From assembly GCA_022661535.1 (NCBI GenBank), contig JAKULF010000005.1:2480001-2544000 (forward strand): a stretch of 64,000 nucleotides of DNA. Direction: 5' to 3'. The number at the start of each line of letters is the position of its first letter. The first letter of the stretch is position 1. Shown one piece after another: positions 45,540 to 56,163 of this stretch. The translations under genes and the position numbers were made by a program. Origin of the DNA: Eutypa lata. Lineage: Eukaryota; Ascomycota; Sordariomycetes; Xylariales; Diatrypaceae. Below the pieces are notes generated by a model. The model made no database searches and was not told where the DNA came from. It was given only the letters and a program-made list of their open reading frames with translations.

Positions 45540-47335
45540 TATTAATTTGTTCGAACTTTTTATTTTGTTTTTTAGTTATAAAATACAGTTTCATTAAATT
45601 CTTTAATTATACTTTTAATTTATATATAATATAAAATATATTAAATTATAATAATTTTTTATTATAAAATAAAATTATAAAAAAAAAAAAATTATTAATT
45701 AAATTAAAAGTTAAGTTATAATTAAATAAAGAAAAAAAAAATAATAATATTAATATTAAGTTTATATAAATTATATAATATAACTTCGTTATTATTTTCG
45801 AAAACGAAATTATTATAAAATTTATTATTTATTTTATATATAAATTTTTTAATGTTTTATTTAATATATATATTTACGTTTTTTATATTTTTATTATAAT
45901 TTTTTAAATTATTTTTTTATTTATATTTTTAAATAAAGTTATTAATTTAATTTAAATAATTATAAATTTAATTTATATATTTATTATTAATTTTATTAAC
46001 GTTTAAAATATAATTTAAAATATTTTAAAAAATTATTTAAATAATATTTATTATAAGCTTTATAATACGATTAATTTATTTTATAATATTTATTATATAA
46101 ATTATAATATATTTAAAATATTTTATTAATTAATTTAAATTAAAAATTATTAAATTTATTAAATATAATTAATATATTTATTAATTTTATAATAAAAATT
46201 AAAGTTATATTAATTATAATTAAAAATATTATCGTTTTATTAATAACTTTAATTAAAGTTTTTTAATATATTTTTTATACGGTTTTTTATTTTATTTTAT
46301 TATAAAAAACTTTTTATTTTATTATATAATATTAATTAAAATATTTAAATTATATTTTATTAAAAAAAAAAAATATTTTAAAATTATTCGTTTATTTTAT
46401 TTTAAGTTAATTAAACTTATTAACTTATTATATAAATTATACGTTAAAATTTTTAAATATTATATTAAGTTTTAAAGTTATATTAATTTATTAAATAATT
46501 AAAATATATTTATTAAGCTTTAAAATTATAAAAATTATTTTAAAAATAATATTTTAAAATTTTTTCGAATTTTATATTATATTTTTATTTTATTTTATAT
46601 TTTTAAACTTTATATATATTTATTTAATAAACGATATAAAAAGTATTTTTATTAAATTTTAATTTTTTTTTATTTAATAATAATATTAAAATTTTTATTA
46701 TTTTTAAATTTAAATTATAATTTAATATAAAAGTATTTAAAATTATTATATTTAATATAATTTATAATAAATTTTTTTTAATTAATAAAGTTTTCTTTAT
46801 TTATAAAAATAAATGTTTTTAAAAAAATATCGTTTTTTATAATTTTAAATATATAAATTTCGAATTTAATAATAAATTTATTAAAAGTAATAATAAAAAT
46901 AATTTATTAATAATAAAAGTAATTTATTAATAAAAAGAATTTTATTAATAAAAAGAATTTTATTTTTAAATAAAAATAATAATTATATATAAATTAAATA
47001 ACGAATTTTAAATTTAATTAAATAAATATATACGTATATAAATATATATTTTTTATTAAATATTAAATTTAATAAAATTAATAAAAATAAATTAATAAGT
47101 TTAATAATTAATTAATAAAAATTATTTCGTTTTAAATAATTTTATTATTAAAGTAATAATTTCTTTAAAAAAAAAGTTAATAAATTAATAAGTTTAATAA
47201 TTATTAATAAAAAAATTTTCGTTTTAAAAGTTTCTTTTATTAAAGTAATAATACTTTCGAAAAAAAGGCTAATATATAAAATAATAATTAATTAAAATTA
47301 TTCCGTTTCGAAAGATTTCTTTATTTATTTAATGA
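45540..47335. repeat. AT-rich block, heavily RIP-mutated repeat relic
   Basis: About 1.8 kb almost devoid of G and C. Nearly every remaining C is followed by G, T or C. CpA is essentially absent and TpG occurs only a few times, which is the pattern left by RIP. The segment 45658-45781 aligns without gaps to 47593-47716, and the differences are C-to-T or G-to-A changes in this copy only. The right part (about 47090-47330) holds at least two, perhaps three, degenerate copies of a unit of roughly 85 bp. No open frame survives, so the original element is unknown. Confidence 0.85.
47093..47330. repeat. Degenerate tandem repeat of about 85 bp inside the AT-rich block
   Basis: The words ATTAATAAGTTTAATAATTA and, further on, TTTCGTTTTAAA and ATTAAAGTAATAAT recur in the same order from about 47093 and from about 47177. 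A weaker third copy near 47266 keeps TTCCGTTTCGAAAG and TTTCTTTATT. Unit length is estimated by eye. Confidence 0.6.
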
Positions 47336-47592
47336 TTCGAGAGCAATAGCCCCGTTAGTTAACAAGGTGTAGTTATCGGTTTTTTTTTCGAATCGACGAT
47401 GTAGGTGTTATTGTTGATTTTATTCGAATCGTCGACTTCGAATCGAAGGTGTGTAGGTAATAGCTATGGCAGCCGCTCGTTGCGAAGCAGCAGCGCCGGC
47501 CTGGTTGTGCCAAGTGTTGAATTGATGAAATTGACGATAGATTTAATGGAATCAAAAGAAACGCATTCGTAAGAAGGCGAGAGGGCTTATAA

Positions 47593-47716
47593 CTTATTGT
47601 AGAGTGAAGCTGTAGAAAGAAGAAGGTTGTTGATTAGGTTGAAGGTTAAGTTATAATTAGGTGAAGAGAAAGAAGGTGGCAACATTAGTGCTAGGTTTGC
47701 ATAGACCATGCAACAT
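47593..47716. repeat. Less-mutated copy of the RIP-affected repeat
   Basis: This 124-bp segment aligns gap-free with 45658-45781. I count 42 differences, all of the kind G or C here versus A or T there, with four G residues unchanged. It lies just outside the AT-rich block in sequence of normal composition. Confidence 0.85.
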
Positions 47717-48226
47717 TTTCCGTATTGCTACCGGACGCAGGCCGTCCACCGCTTTAGCCAGACCCTAGAGGTAGACTTGCTCTTTCACGTGGATATTGCC
47801 GGAAAGATGGAGTTGGCTGCCAAAAATAATACCTAGACACCATATATAGCCATTTTCGACCGGGCTGATTCTGCAGCCCTCTGGAGTGCCTATGTCTGAA
47901 TACACCAGTCTCTTTTCAGCTCTTCGAAGTTGACTTTGTTCTCCTTCCCTCGCTATAGGATTGAGTCTACGTGTCGAATTGGTACATCAGCTAGCTCATC
48001 TACCTCTCAAGCACTTCTATAGAAATGGACTTGTTTGTTGTAGCATAAGAACAGAAGGAGAAAATGGATATATCTAAATACAGAACGCCCCTTATATACA
48101 ATAACCCAATGGCTCATGTAAGTACTCTACTTGGTACCGTGACAATATATACAGAGAAAGTCTTAGCCAGCAACCCCACAGTTGATCGATACCTAACACA
48201 TGACTCGAGTCATGAGAACCCCCTTT
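47717..48226. other. Intergenic region next to the repeat
   Basis: An ATG at 47708, at the repeat border, opens a 42-codon frame that ends at a TAG (47834-47836), with coding-like sequence continuing beyond it. This could be a fragment of a repeat-borne gene, but I cannot identify it. The rest is the 3' flank of the chitinase. Confidence 0.35.
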
Positions 48227-49267
48227 CTAAATCGACGCCGCCGCGTTGTCACCAAAGGTCCAGTCTTTCGAGCCGTCCCAGTTGATTGACCACGTCATCA
48301 GGCCCTTAAGCGCGCCGTTGTAGTTATCCAAAGCTTGCGTAACCAAGTCAGGGGACATGTAACCACCACCAGCCCCCTCCTGAGCGGGAAGACCAGGGAC
48401 CTGCATGTCGTAGGGGAGCGTGATCGTGGTGCCCTGGACGGTCAGGCCCGCGTTCAAGCAGTCCGTCTGGGCGATGAAGCCCTCGACGGTGCCGGCAGCG
48501 TACGAGTCGCCGGAGCAGCCGTACATGTCGCCGTTGTAATACTGCATGTTGAGCCACCACAGCCGGCCGTTGTCGACGTACTTCTTGATAATTGGTAGAT
48601 ACGATCCCCAGATGGAACCATACGTCATCGCGCCGCCTGTCACGTACGCCGTCTCGGGCGCCATGGTCAGGCCGAAGTTATCGGGCATCTCGGCCAGGAT
48701 CCCGTCGATGATACGGATCAGGTTTTCCTGCGACGTGGACAACGTGTCGATGCTGCCGCTGCCGCTCAAGCCGGATTCGATATCGATGTCGATACCGTCG
48801 AAGTTGAATTCCTTCAGGATCGGCACGATGGTCGAGATGAACTTGTCGGCCACCGCGCTGGAACTGAGGTCTATGGCTGCGGTAGCACCCCCGATGGACA
48901 AAAGGATGGTGGCTCCGGCCGCTTTAGCATCGCACATCTCGGCGGGGGTCCCGACCTGGACACCAGTGTCCATGCCGTCTGCCCACTGGGCCGTCCCATC
49001 GGGGAGGATGATGGGGAAGGCGGCCTGGATTACGTTGTAACCATGCTCTAGAATCTGGGGGTCGTTGATCGGCGTCCAGCCGAACGGGGGGTGAACACCA
49101 TTCGAGGCTCCGTCCCAGTTCTCCCAATACCCCTGCAGAACTTTACCCTCTGGTTTGCCCTTCGTTGCACACGTCGTGTCGTTCTGTGCGGACACCGGCA
49201 CGGCGCCGAACAGTGCCGACAGTAGGACGGGCAGCGCCACGAGACCTGCGTGGGGAAGACGCGTCAT
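48227..49267 (-). CDS. Secreted GH18 chitinase
   Basis: A single exon encodes 346 residues. A signal peptide is clear: MTRLPHAGLVALPVLLSALF followed by GAVPVSA and a probable cleavage before QNDTTC. The GH18 fold follows, with the LQGYWENWDGA opening strand, LLSIGG (substrate-binding motif) and the catalytic FDGIDIDIES (DxxDxDxE, catalytic Glu at about residue 160). The MQYYN motif and a late GLMTWSINWDG are also present. All catalytic residues are intact, so it should cleave chitin. No carbohydrate-binding module or GPI signal is seen. The short single-domain, bacterial-like form is used by fungi for nutrition, wall turnover or attack on other fungi. It stands alone beside the RIP block. Confidence 0.93.
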   Translation of the reverse strand: MTRLPHAGLVALPVLLSALFGAVPVSAQNDTTCATKGKPEGKVLQGYWENWDGASNGVHPPFGWTPINDPQILEHGYNVIQAAFPIILPDGTAQWADGMDTGVQVGTPAEMCDAKAAGATILLSIGGATAAIDLSSSAVADKFISTIVPILKEFNFDGIDIDIESGLSGSGSIDTLSTSQENLIRIIDGILAEMPDNFGLTMAPETAYVTGGAMTYGSIWGSYLPIIKKYVDNGRLWWLNMQYYNGDMYGCSGDSYAAGTVEGFIAQTDCLNAGLTVQGTTITLPYDMQVPGLPAQEGAGGGYMSPDLVTQALDNYNGALKGLMTWSINWDGSKDWTFGDNAAASI

Positions 49268-50376
49268 GGTAGAATTGGAACTTAGAGTAAAGGAGTGACT
49301 GGTAAGTACCTAGCTAAATGCTAAAAAAGAATGGACAGATGTATTGTATTCCACTACACTTCGCTTCAAAACTAAACTACTGGAGATGGGTTTGGTCGGT
49401 GTTCTTATATGGCACATAGTCTGGACTACCTGGCCTCCTACGTCCTTTTGGCATACCTACCGGTTGTACCTACGTGATTAAGTGCAACGTATGATTCTGT
49501 CATAAGGTCCTTTGCGGGCGCCGGTGCAATCAGGCTTTTCTATTCATAGGGCACGATAGCTGAAACAAAACCCCCAGTTGGGTGAGATCAGCAACACATT
49601 TTAGGAAGAAGCTATGCTAATAGGTCTATGAAACCAACATCTAATGAGTAGGTAGGTTCCATTGCCCGCGCAGGGCATGTGACATCGCCTAGATAGGCAG
49701 TCAGTATTAAAATCATTATCATCTACTAGTTACTAGTATTTCCCCTGAGGTGCTGACAGGGCCCGCCAAGCGCGACCTGCGGAATCGGTATAGCGTAGCT
49801 TAAGGGCAGGTCATCTTTTCAGTTTCCTTATTCGTATCGGACCATAACCGCATTTGGACGTGACACCGACCATACACAGGAGGATCTCGCAGCAACCAGT
49901 TTCCCCTCTGTATAAATGCCATAAACAGCATATGTACGATTGTTACATTATTAGCAAGATATCACAGTATTTTACGCAGTAACGCTATATAATCATAAAT
50001 GCGACAGTTATACTACGTTGACCTAGAGAATATAAATTTACATCGATGATAAACAACAATTACGGGTTCTGAAATCCATAATCATATTTCCAAAGGAAGC
50101 AGCTTTAGAGAGTGATTTTGAGATGCAGTATATTGTATTGAAGTGGCGTTGATGCATCAAACACTACACAATATACCGGTCTTAATGAAAAAAAAGGGGT
50201 AAGCTACCCGACTAATTAACGGCCACAAAACGTTACCTATGTAGCTACAACATTTTTCTTTTCACGGTTAGTTAAAGCTTGCACTAATGTACAAATCTGT
50301 CCAATCATATTATCTATAGCATACGTAACCTACCATGTTAGTACGCTTCGGTACTTTAGCGCTTATAAGGAATTGT

Positions 50377-50404
50377 TGTGGATGACGTCTTGTGGATGAC
50401 GTCT
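50377..50404. repeat. Perfect 14-bp tandem duplication containing TGACGTC
   Basis: TGTGGATGACGTCT occurs twice head to tail, followed by a partial third start (TGTGG). Each unit contains TGACGTC, close to the palindromic bZIP/CRE site. A regulatory role is only a possibility. Confidence 0.6.
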
Positions 50405-51646
50405 TGTGGCAGTTAATACTAGGCTATGTTCCAGTTATAAAAAGCCACTGAAATGATATATATCCATGTTTAACTTAATCCTCAATGACGGGGAAAGGCT
50501 CCTACATCTAGAAGACGTTGTGGTTCAAAGCTTATATGGACCATAGAATAAGGCACCGGCATTATAGTATATTCAAAGTGGCATCATCAGTCATGATTTG
50601 GGCCTTCGATTATTAAGCCGTATAATTTTAGGTATACAAAGAGCTGCCATTGGTCGTCTTATATTTATTCTTTAGGCAAGAATATTGGGTTGTGGTGGTT
50701 CCAACGCCGGGGCACTTAGGTAAGCCTCAAATATGTCTTTGTTGTAGTAGGTACCTAGGTATGTATAATAATTACATTCTACTGGAAAGGTTGCATAGAT
50801 TTTATGTGCACTTAGTGGTAATTAGGTATAAGGGCATTATCTAGCCCCCTGAGTAAAAGAATATACCTACTCCGACCAATGTCACCTTTTAGCTCTAGAC
50901 CGAGCAGCGAGGCTGAAGAAATGCCGAAGTTAGTTGGAGTTTTACTATAGAAATATGTAGGTTCAGAACCTTACCGTTCAGAGCATATCGAAATATTTGA
51001 GCCATTGTTGGGGTTCCGATGCTAGTGAATAACAGAGCCAATTACAATTTCATCTTGTCTATTCGCACATGACGCATTGTAGTGTCAAAAGGTTGCAATT
51101 ATTTTGGATGAGTCAAACATTCCAACACATTATTAGAACCGTGTGCTACTCGTACCAATCTCCAATATGCGGATGCACATAAGTTACCTAGGTTCATGTT
51201 AACAGTATGCAAGGGTGCATTGACGGGGTCCTTGAATGTCAATGCGAGCTCAGATCGAAGAAACGGTTGTTATCAATGCCATTGAATAAGTAGCTACTGG
51301 AATGAATACACATAGCTGGGAATTAGCTTCCGGGAGAGCAAACAGTTTGTGTAAACGGCAACAGCAGTCTGAAGTCTTCCTGATGAATCGCCTTAGAATG
51401 TTAACCATTCAATACAGCCTTTCCTATTATCTTCTGGCTGTTTCCTTAGATTACTTACTTGGCCTATTGCTCTGGCCTACATACACAATACGGTGAATGC
51501 ATCGGGTACCACTTGCCACGAGCTAGGATTTTTCCTATTCAATATAAATATGGGAGTCCTATGGAAGTATTTCCCGACATCTTTAATATAAACGACTACA
51601 AATTCATGGTTTCGATTTCCAACACATCCCCTTCAATTTTCCCATA

Positions 51647-51692
51647 CCTACCTATCTACCTACCTACCTACCTACCTACCTACCTACCTATC
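51647..51692. repeat. CTAC tetranucleotide microsatellite
   Basis: About ten CTAC/CTAT units, 80 bp before the P450 start, probably in its promoter or 5' leader. Confidence 0.9.
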
Positions 51693-51772
51693 TTAATACC
51701 CCAACAAATTGAGACTCGTTTCTAGAAACCAAGAACATATCACCCTCTAGAACCCTTCACGAGCATCCAATA

Positions 51773-53484
51773 ATGGGTTTATTCAACCTCGCACTTATGG
51801 CAGCATTGTATGCTGCCTCCTTCGGTATTGCCTATGTGAGTATTAGCCATGCCTATTTAGACGCCAAACCCCTTCTAACACATAGGACCAACGTCGAAAG
51901 GCTTGCCTTATCTTGGGATACCGCCTTACTCTACATCCGCTAGCGACGTATCCAGGACCACTCCTGGCAAAGGTCACCGATGGCTATGGCGGCTTCCACG
52001 CTGCCTTAAGACGGCTTCATCTAATCGCTTACCTGAACCACCAGGTATACGGTACGTTTGCACCTACCAAAATCGTTGTTTTCGTCAAGTACTTACGTAG
52101 TGTGTAGGTTCTGTAGTCAGGCAGGGTCCTAACCGACTTGTCTTCAACACGGCTACCGCACTTCAAGGTAAGACCTACCCATTTCCCCTACATATTCAGA
52201 CACATAACTAACTAACCACGACCCAAAGACATATACCAGAACCCACGAGTAGTCAAGTCCCCGGTGTACGGAGCCGCACAAATGGCGCCCCAGAACAGCA
52301 TCCTCGACACCGTCGACGTGGAAGAGCACCGACGGAAGCGGAAGTTCGTCAGCCAGCCCATCTCGGAGCGATCCATGCGCACGTTCGAGCCCGTCATGTC
52401 CGAGCAGATCGACACCTTCATCTCGCAGCTCGGAGCCTCGTCCCGCCGGTCCGAGCCCGTCAACGTGTCGGAGCGCTGCATGTGGCTCGCCGGAGACGTC
52501 GCGGGGCAGTTCGCCTTCGGGTACCCGCTCCGCCTGCAGACCGAGGCCGCGAACCGCTGGCTGCAGCGCGGGCTGTCCTTCGCGAACGCGCGCATCAACG
52601 TCTACATGCAGCTCCCCGTTCTGCACGTGCTCGAGCCCTGGATCAAGGCTACGTTCAAGAAGACGAGGGAAAGATACGTCCGGATCATGACCGAGATGAT
52701 CCGGGCGCGGTTGGCTCTGGACAAGGACGCAAAGCAGGACCTGTATTCGTTCGCTGCCGAGCAGGAGGTAGACGGTGAGGCCCTCCCGCGCAGCGAGATC
52801 TGGGCCGAGGCGTTCGTGTTTATCGTAGCTGGGGGCAGTACTATTGCCGCTACGTTGAGCGCCTTCTTCTTCTACTTGTCCCGCTATCCTGACTGCTATG
52901 CGAAGCTGGCTGAGGAGATCCGATCCAGTTTCCATTCCGCGGAGGAAATCCGGTCCGGCAAGCAGCTTCGACGGTGCCAGTATCTCCACGCCTGCCTGAA
53001 CGAGACCTTCCGCATGGCCGCACCGAATACGGCAACTCTGTGGCGGCGACAGTCAGCGGATGATAAAACCGAGGGGCCCCTGGTAATCGACGGAAATGTG
53101 ATTCCTCGAGGCACCGACGTTGGCGTGAACATCTACTCGATCCACCACAATGAGGAGTACTTCCCGGATCCTTTCGTCTTCCGACCCGAGCGCTGGCTAG
53201 AATCTTCGGCAAGCCAGTTGGCTGTCATGCAGAAGGCCTGGGTCCCGTTCATAGCTGGAGCCCACTCGTGTCCGGGCAAGGCGGTGACGTTCCTAGAGAC
53301 AAGCCTAACCATCGCGAGAACGTTTTGGCACTTCGACTTCGCAGTGGCGCCGGGGAAACTGGGGCAGGCAGGGGCGGGAGAGGCAGGACGAACAGATGGC
53401 CGGGATAAAGAGATGGAGTTCCAGCTCTACGATACCTTCTCGGCCATGCATGATGGACCGGTCTTGATGTTTCACGGCCGTTAG
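51773..53484 (+). CDS. Cytochrome P450 monooxygenase
   Basis: Four exons, 51773-51835, 51886-52051, 52108-52167 and 52229-53484, give 514 residues. The N-terminal hydrophobic anchor (MGLFNLALMAALYAASFGIAY) is followed by LTLHPLATYPGPLLAKVTD and VVRQGPNRLVFNTATALQ, typical of fungal microsomal P450s. The I-helix FIVAGGSTIAATLSAFF lies near residue 300, the K-helix ExxR is ETFR at about 355, FRPERW follows, and the heme loop PFIAGAHSCPGKA places the cysteine ligand near 443, with His where Arg is usual. All core residues needed for oxygen activation are present. The acceptor of intron 1 is uncertain: 51886 or 51901, both in frame, differ by five residues (DQRRK), and the later site gives a smoother membrane segment. 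The substrate is unknown. No biosynthetic partner lies next to it. Confidence 0.9.
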
Positions 53485-53863
53485 GGATTGATAGGGGACG
53501 ACTATGCTTGTGGTAATTAGATCACGGTCTTAGTTCAGAAGCTTCTACGTAGACAGTGTTCACAATTCCCACTACGTGAAACCAAATCAATTATACTACT
53601 ATTTTAATGCTAGTACTATCGCTCTGTGATGTATGAATGCAGACGACATGATAAATGCCATCGCGTGCGAAAGTGGCCGTGCTACTCTACTACTTGACCC
53701 AACAATCCGATTGTATGTTGGAATTCCATAAAAGTCTATCTTAATTAACACTTACGTAGCAAATGACCCTCTAAAAGAGTCCGATTTAGTAACGAGGCTT
53801 TACTATCTAGGTAGCTAACGTTAAATTAGAAACTAGGTGACCGAATTAGCTACAGAGAACCTG
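53485..53863. other. Convergent intergenic region
   Basis: About 380 bp of AT-rich sequence with the 3' ends of the P450 and the F-box-like gene. Nothing else is seen. Confidence 0.5.
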
Positions 53864-55445
53864 CTACTCTTCGTCCCAATCGCCAGTATCCTTCCAACGG
53901 GCATAATCCTCTAAATCCCTGCAAGAGCTGGAAGAGGAATCGTCCTCCCCTATCCGTAACTGGACGTAGGAAAATATGATGCCCACGTCCCGTGCCAATT
54001 CCACAAATGGTTCCCCGGTCCACCCATCAACGAACGGTTCCCCGGTCTCCCAATCAATGAAGTATGAGTCCGTCACCACGATTATTCTTCTGTTCTTTGG
54101 AAGAGTAGCGTTGCCTTGAGCACCGACCTCTTTGATAAACAATTCCAACCAGTCACTGTCGACTGGTGAAACAAGATCCTGATTTCTGAGCGAGTAGTCT
54201 AGCACCAGTGTATCCTGCTTAGGGCCTTGGAACAGGGCCAGCGCGGCTTGCGTTGGGTTGTCCTTCACGTTTGCGGCGTGAACTTTGAGACATTCCAATT
54301 CAGGGAATGCCGACGTATCAAAGGAGCACGCCGTATCCTCCGCCAATTCTAGTACATCTAGCTCGATACGACGGAGATGGAATCTCTGGTGGGAGAGCAT
54401 CCGGAAAAGTAGCTGGAAACTAATTTCGCCATCCCAGTCTATATAATTTGCGAACGAGAACTCCTCGAGAGCACGAGACCATCGAATCAATGAGCATAAG
54501 ACTTCAGGACACCCAGAGTAATAGTATACTCGAAGATGGGTGATGAAAGAAGTTCCCATTTTATCCTAAATGGGTTTCAGTAAGACATAACAGTGATATA
54601 AATATACAAATTACTGATATATGGTGGGGGGAAGGGGGGGAGAGAAAACCCAAGGCTTGTCTATTGGTGGCACTTACCTGGCTAATGCGCTCGTCACTAA
54701 AACCTGGATAGACAACTGCCAAGGTCATGCTTCTTAGCGTAGGGGAATCGAATTTCTGTAATATCATGGATAATACATCTTCTCCTATGCGGGAAATCTG
54801 GAGGTGATGCAATCGAGATATGTATTTGTTGGGATTGGAGAAGAGTGGTAGCGTTGATACCCCTGCCGTAACTTTCTTTATGTGGAGTTTCCGGACATTT
54901 GGGAGTGACTTAACAATTCTTTCTGCTACACCCCAGTTGTTCTTATTAGGATTTTCACACCTAGCGTCAACGTATTCGTCCATAGCATATGCCTGCCTGT
55001 CCAGATCATGACAAGAACCTATTGTGATGGATATGGTATTAAACCCCAGCTCAAGCGATTTACAGTGTTCCCCAATAATCTTGGATGCTATTAGAGACCG
55101 GTGAAAGAGGATGGTTCTGAGAGGTGCAGGTTCGAGGTCAAGACTGAGTCCTCTGTACAGAAAGCATTGGGATACTCGGTAGAGACGGCGGCATGTGAGC
55201 ATTACAGCCGTAAGAGTCACGGGCCCTAAGCTATCCCTAAACAGATACGAGTCTAGGTCGGTCTGAAGGACAGAACAAAAATCGCAGATATTATGGAGGA
55301 GCTCATCAGGGAGCCTGAGGATGTACGGTTCGGAAGACACTGCTTTTGTAGCTTGCAAGTCGATAATGACAAGCTTCCCTTCCTGGGAGACACCCAGATG
55401 GGATTGTCTAAGTTTTCTAGGCCACCAACCCATTGGTAGCCTCAT
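53864..55445 (-). CDS. F-box-like protein of unknown target
   Basis: Two exons, 55445-54678 and 54565-53864, give 489 residues. The 112-nt intron joins DERISQ to DKMGTSFITHL. An F-box-like motif begins near residue 43 (LRLPDELLHNICDFC), continuing through TLTAVMLTCRRLYRVSQ. After it come segments with irregular leucine-rich spacing (LRSMTLAVV, LRRIELDVLELA, FPELECLKVHA), as in fungal F-box/LRR-like proteins. The C-terminus is acidic. If active it would recruit a substrate to an SCF ubiquitin ligase through Skp1. Such genes are numerous in fungi and poorly conserved, so no target can be proposed. Confidence 0.75.
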
Positions 55446-56163
55446 GTACTAATTATCTAGCGGTTGAGATTATCCGGACAAGACTATTGATAGAATTAAC
55501 TAGAATTCTTGTATTGTCACGAGGTAATTGTATACAAACGCGAGGATTAACTGTATGTAGCAGCAGGAGTTGTTTCGCTTGACTGACCTCAATGAATTTG
55601 TCGGATTCTGGGGATCAATGCTTGTGTATTTCTTTCCTTGTCTAGGTTGGTGCTATTGTTGTATTGTTGTGGTATTGTGTTGGTTGACACCCGCGTACGT
55701 GGTTAAATATAAGGTTCCTGGAAGTCTGCAAATAGGTAGGTATGTAGGAGGTAGTACCTACTTAAGTATATGTACTTATCTAGTTTACAGTCTGCTGTTG
55801 TAGAAATTACCTAGGTAGGTGCCACTTGATTAGCTTTGGCAAATCTTTAAGAAGGGAAAGGGTTAACCACCAGACTTAAATATTAGAGATACATGGAATG
55901 ATATTAACATTCAATGTTATTTGATGCCCCTAGACCAATTAAAACACAATAAGAAGAAAAGTAACATTAGTAGGTAAGTAGCTTCCAGAGATATGTGACT
56001 ACTTATATACATAATGTACTATTGCGCTTATATTGAATATTAACGTACGAGGTATGTACATACATGTCTGTACTTGAAAATAAGGAATACAACCAACAGG
56101 AAGTCACAAGCACATGATGCCTGTGTACGCCATGCGCCCCTTTGCTATTTACCATTTCCTCCA
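55446..56163. other. Intergenic region
   Basis: About 720 bp between two minus-strand genes: the F-box-like gene promoter and the HET-type gene 3' flank. GTAGGT-like words recur. No gene is supported. Confidence 0.5.

Larger units (their letters stand above)
49268..51772. other. Gene-poor region of 2.5 kb
   Basis: It contains the chitinase promoter at its left and the P450 promoter at its right. A 14-bp direct duplication with a CRE-like core is at 50377-50404 and a CTAC microsatellite at 51647-51692. Short open frames show no recognisable features. Confidence 0.5.

Noticed and set aside
47093..47330. CRISPR-like array
   Set aside because: The repeats are degenerate, AT-only and without unique spacers, in a eukaryotic genome.
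45540..47335. AT-rich block as a mitochondrial insertion or centromere fragment
   Set aside because: A gap-free match to a nearby normal-composition copy with only C-to-T/G-to-A change explains it as RIP; no mitochondrial gene remnants are seen.
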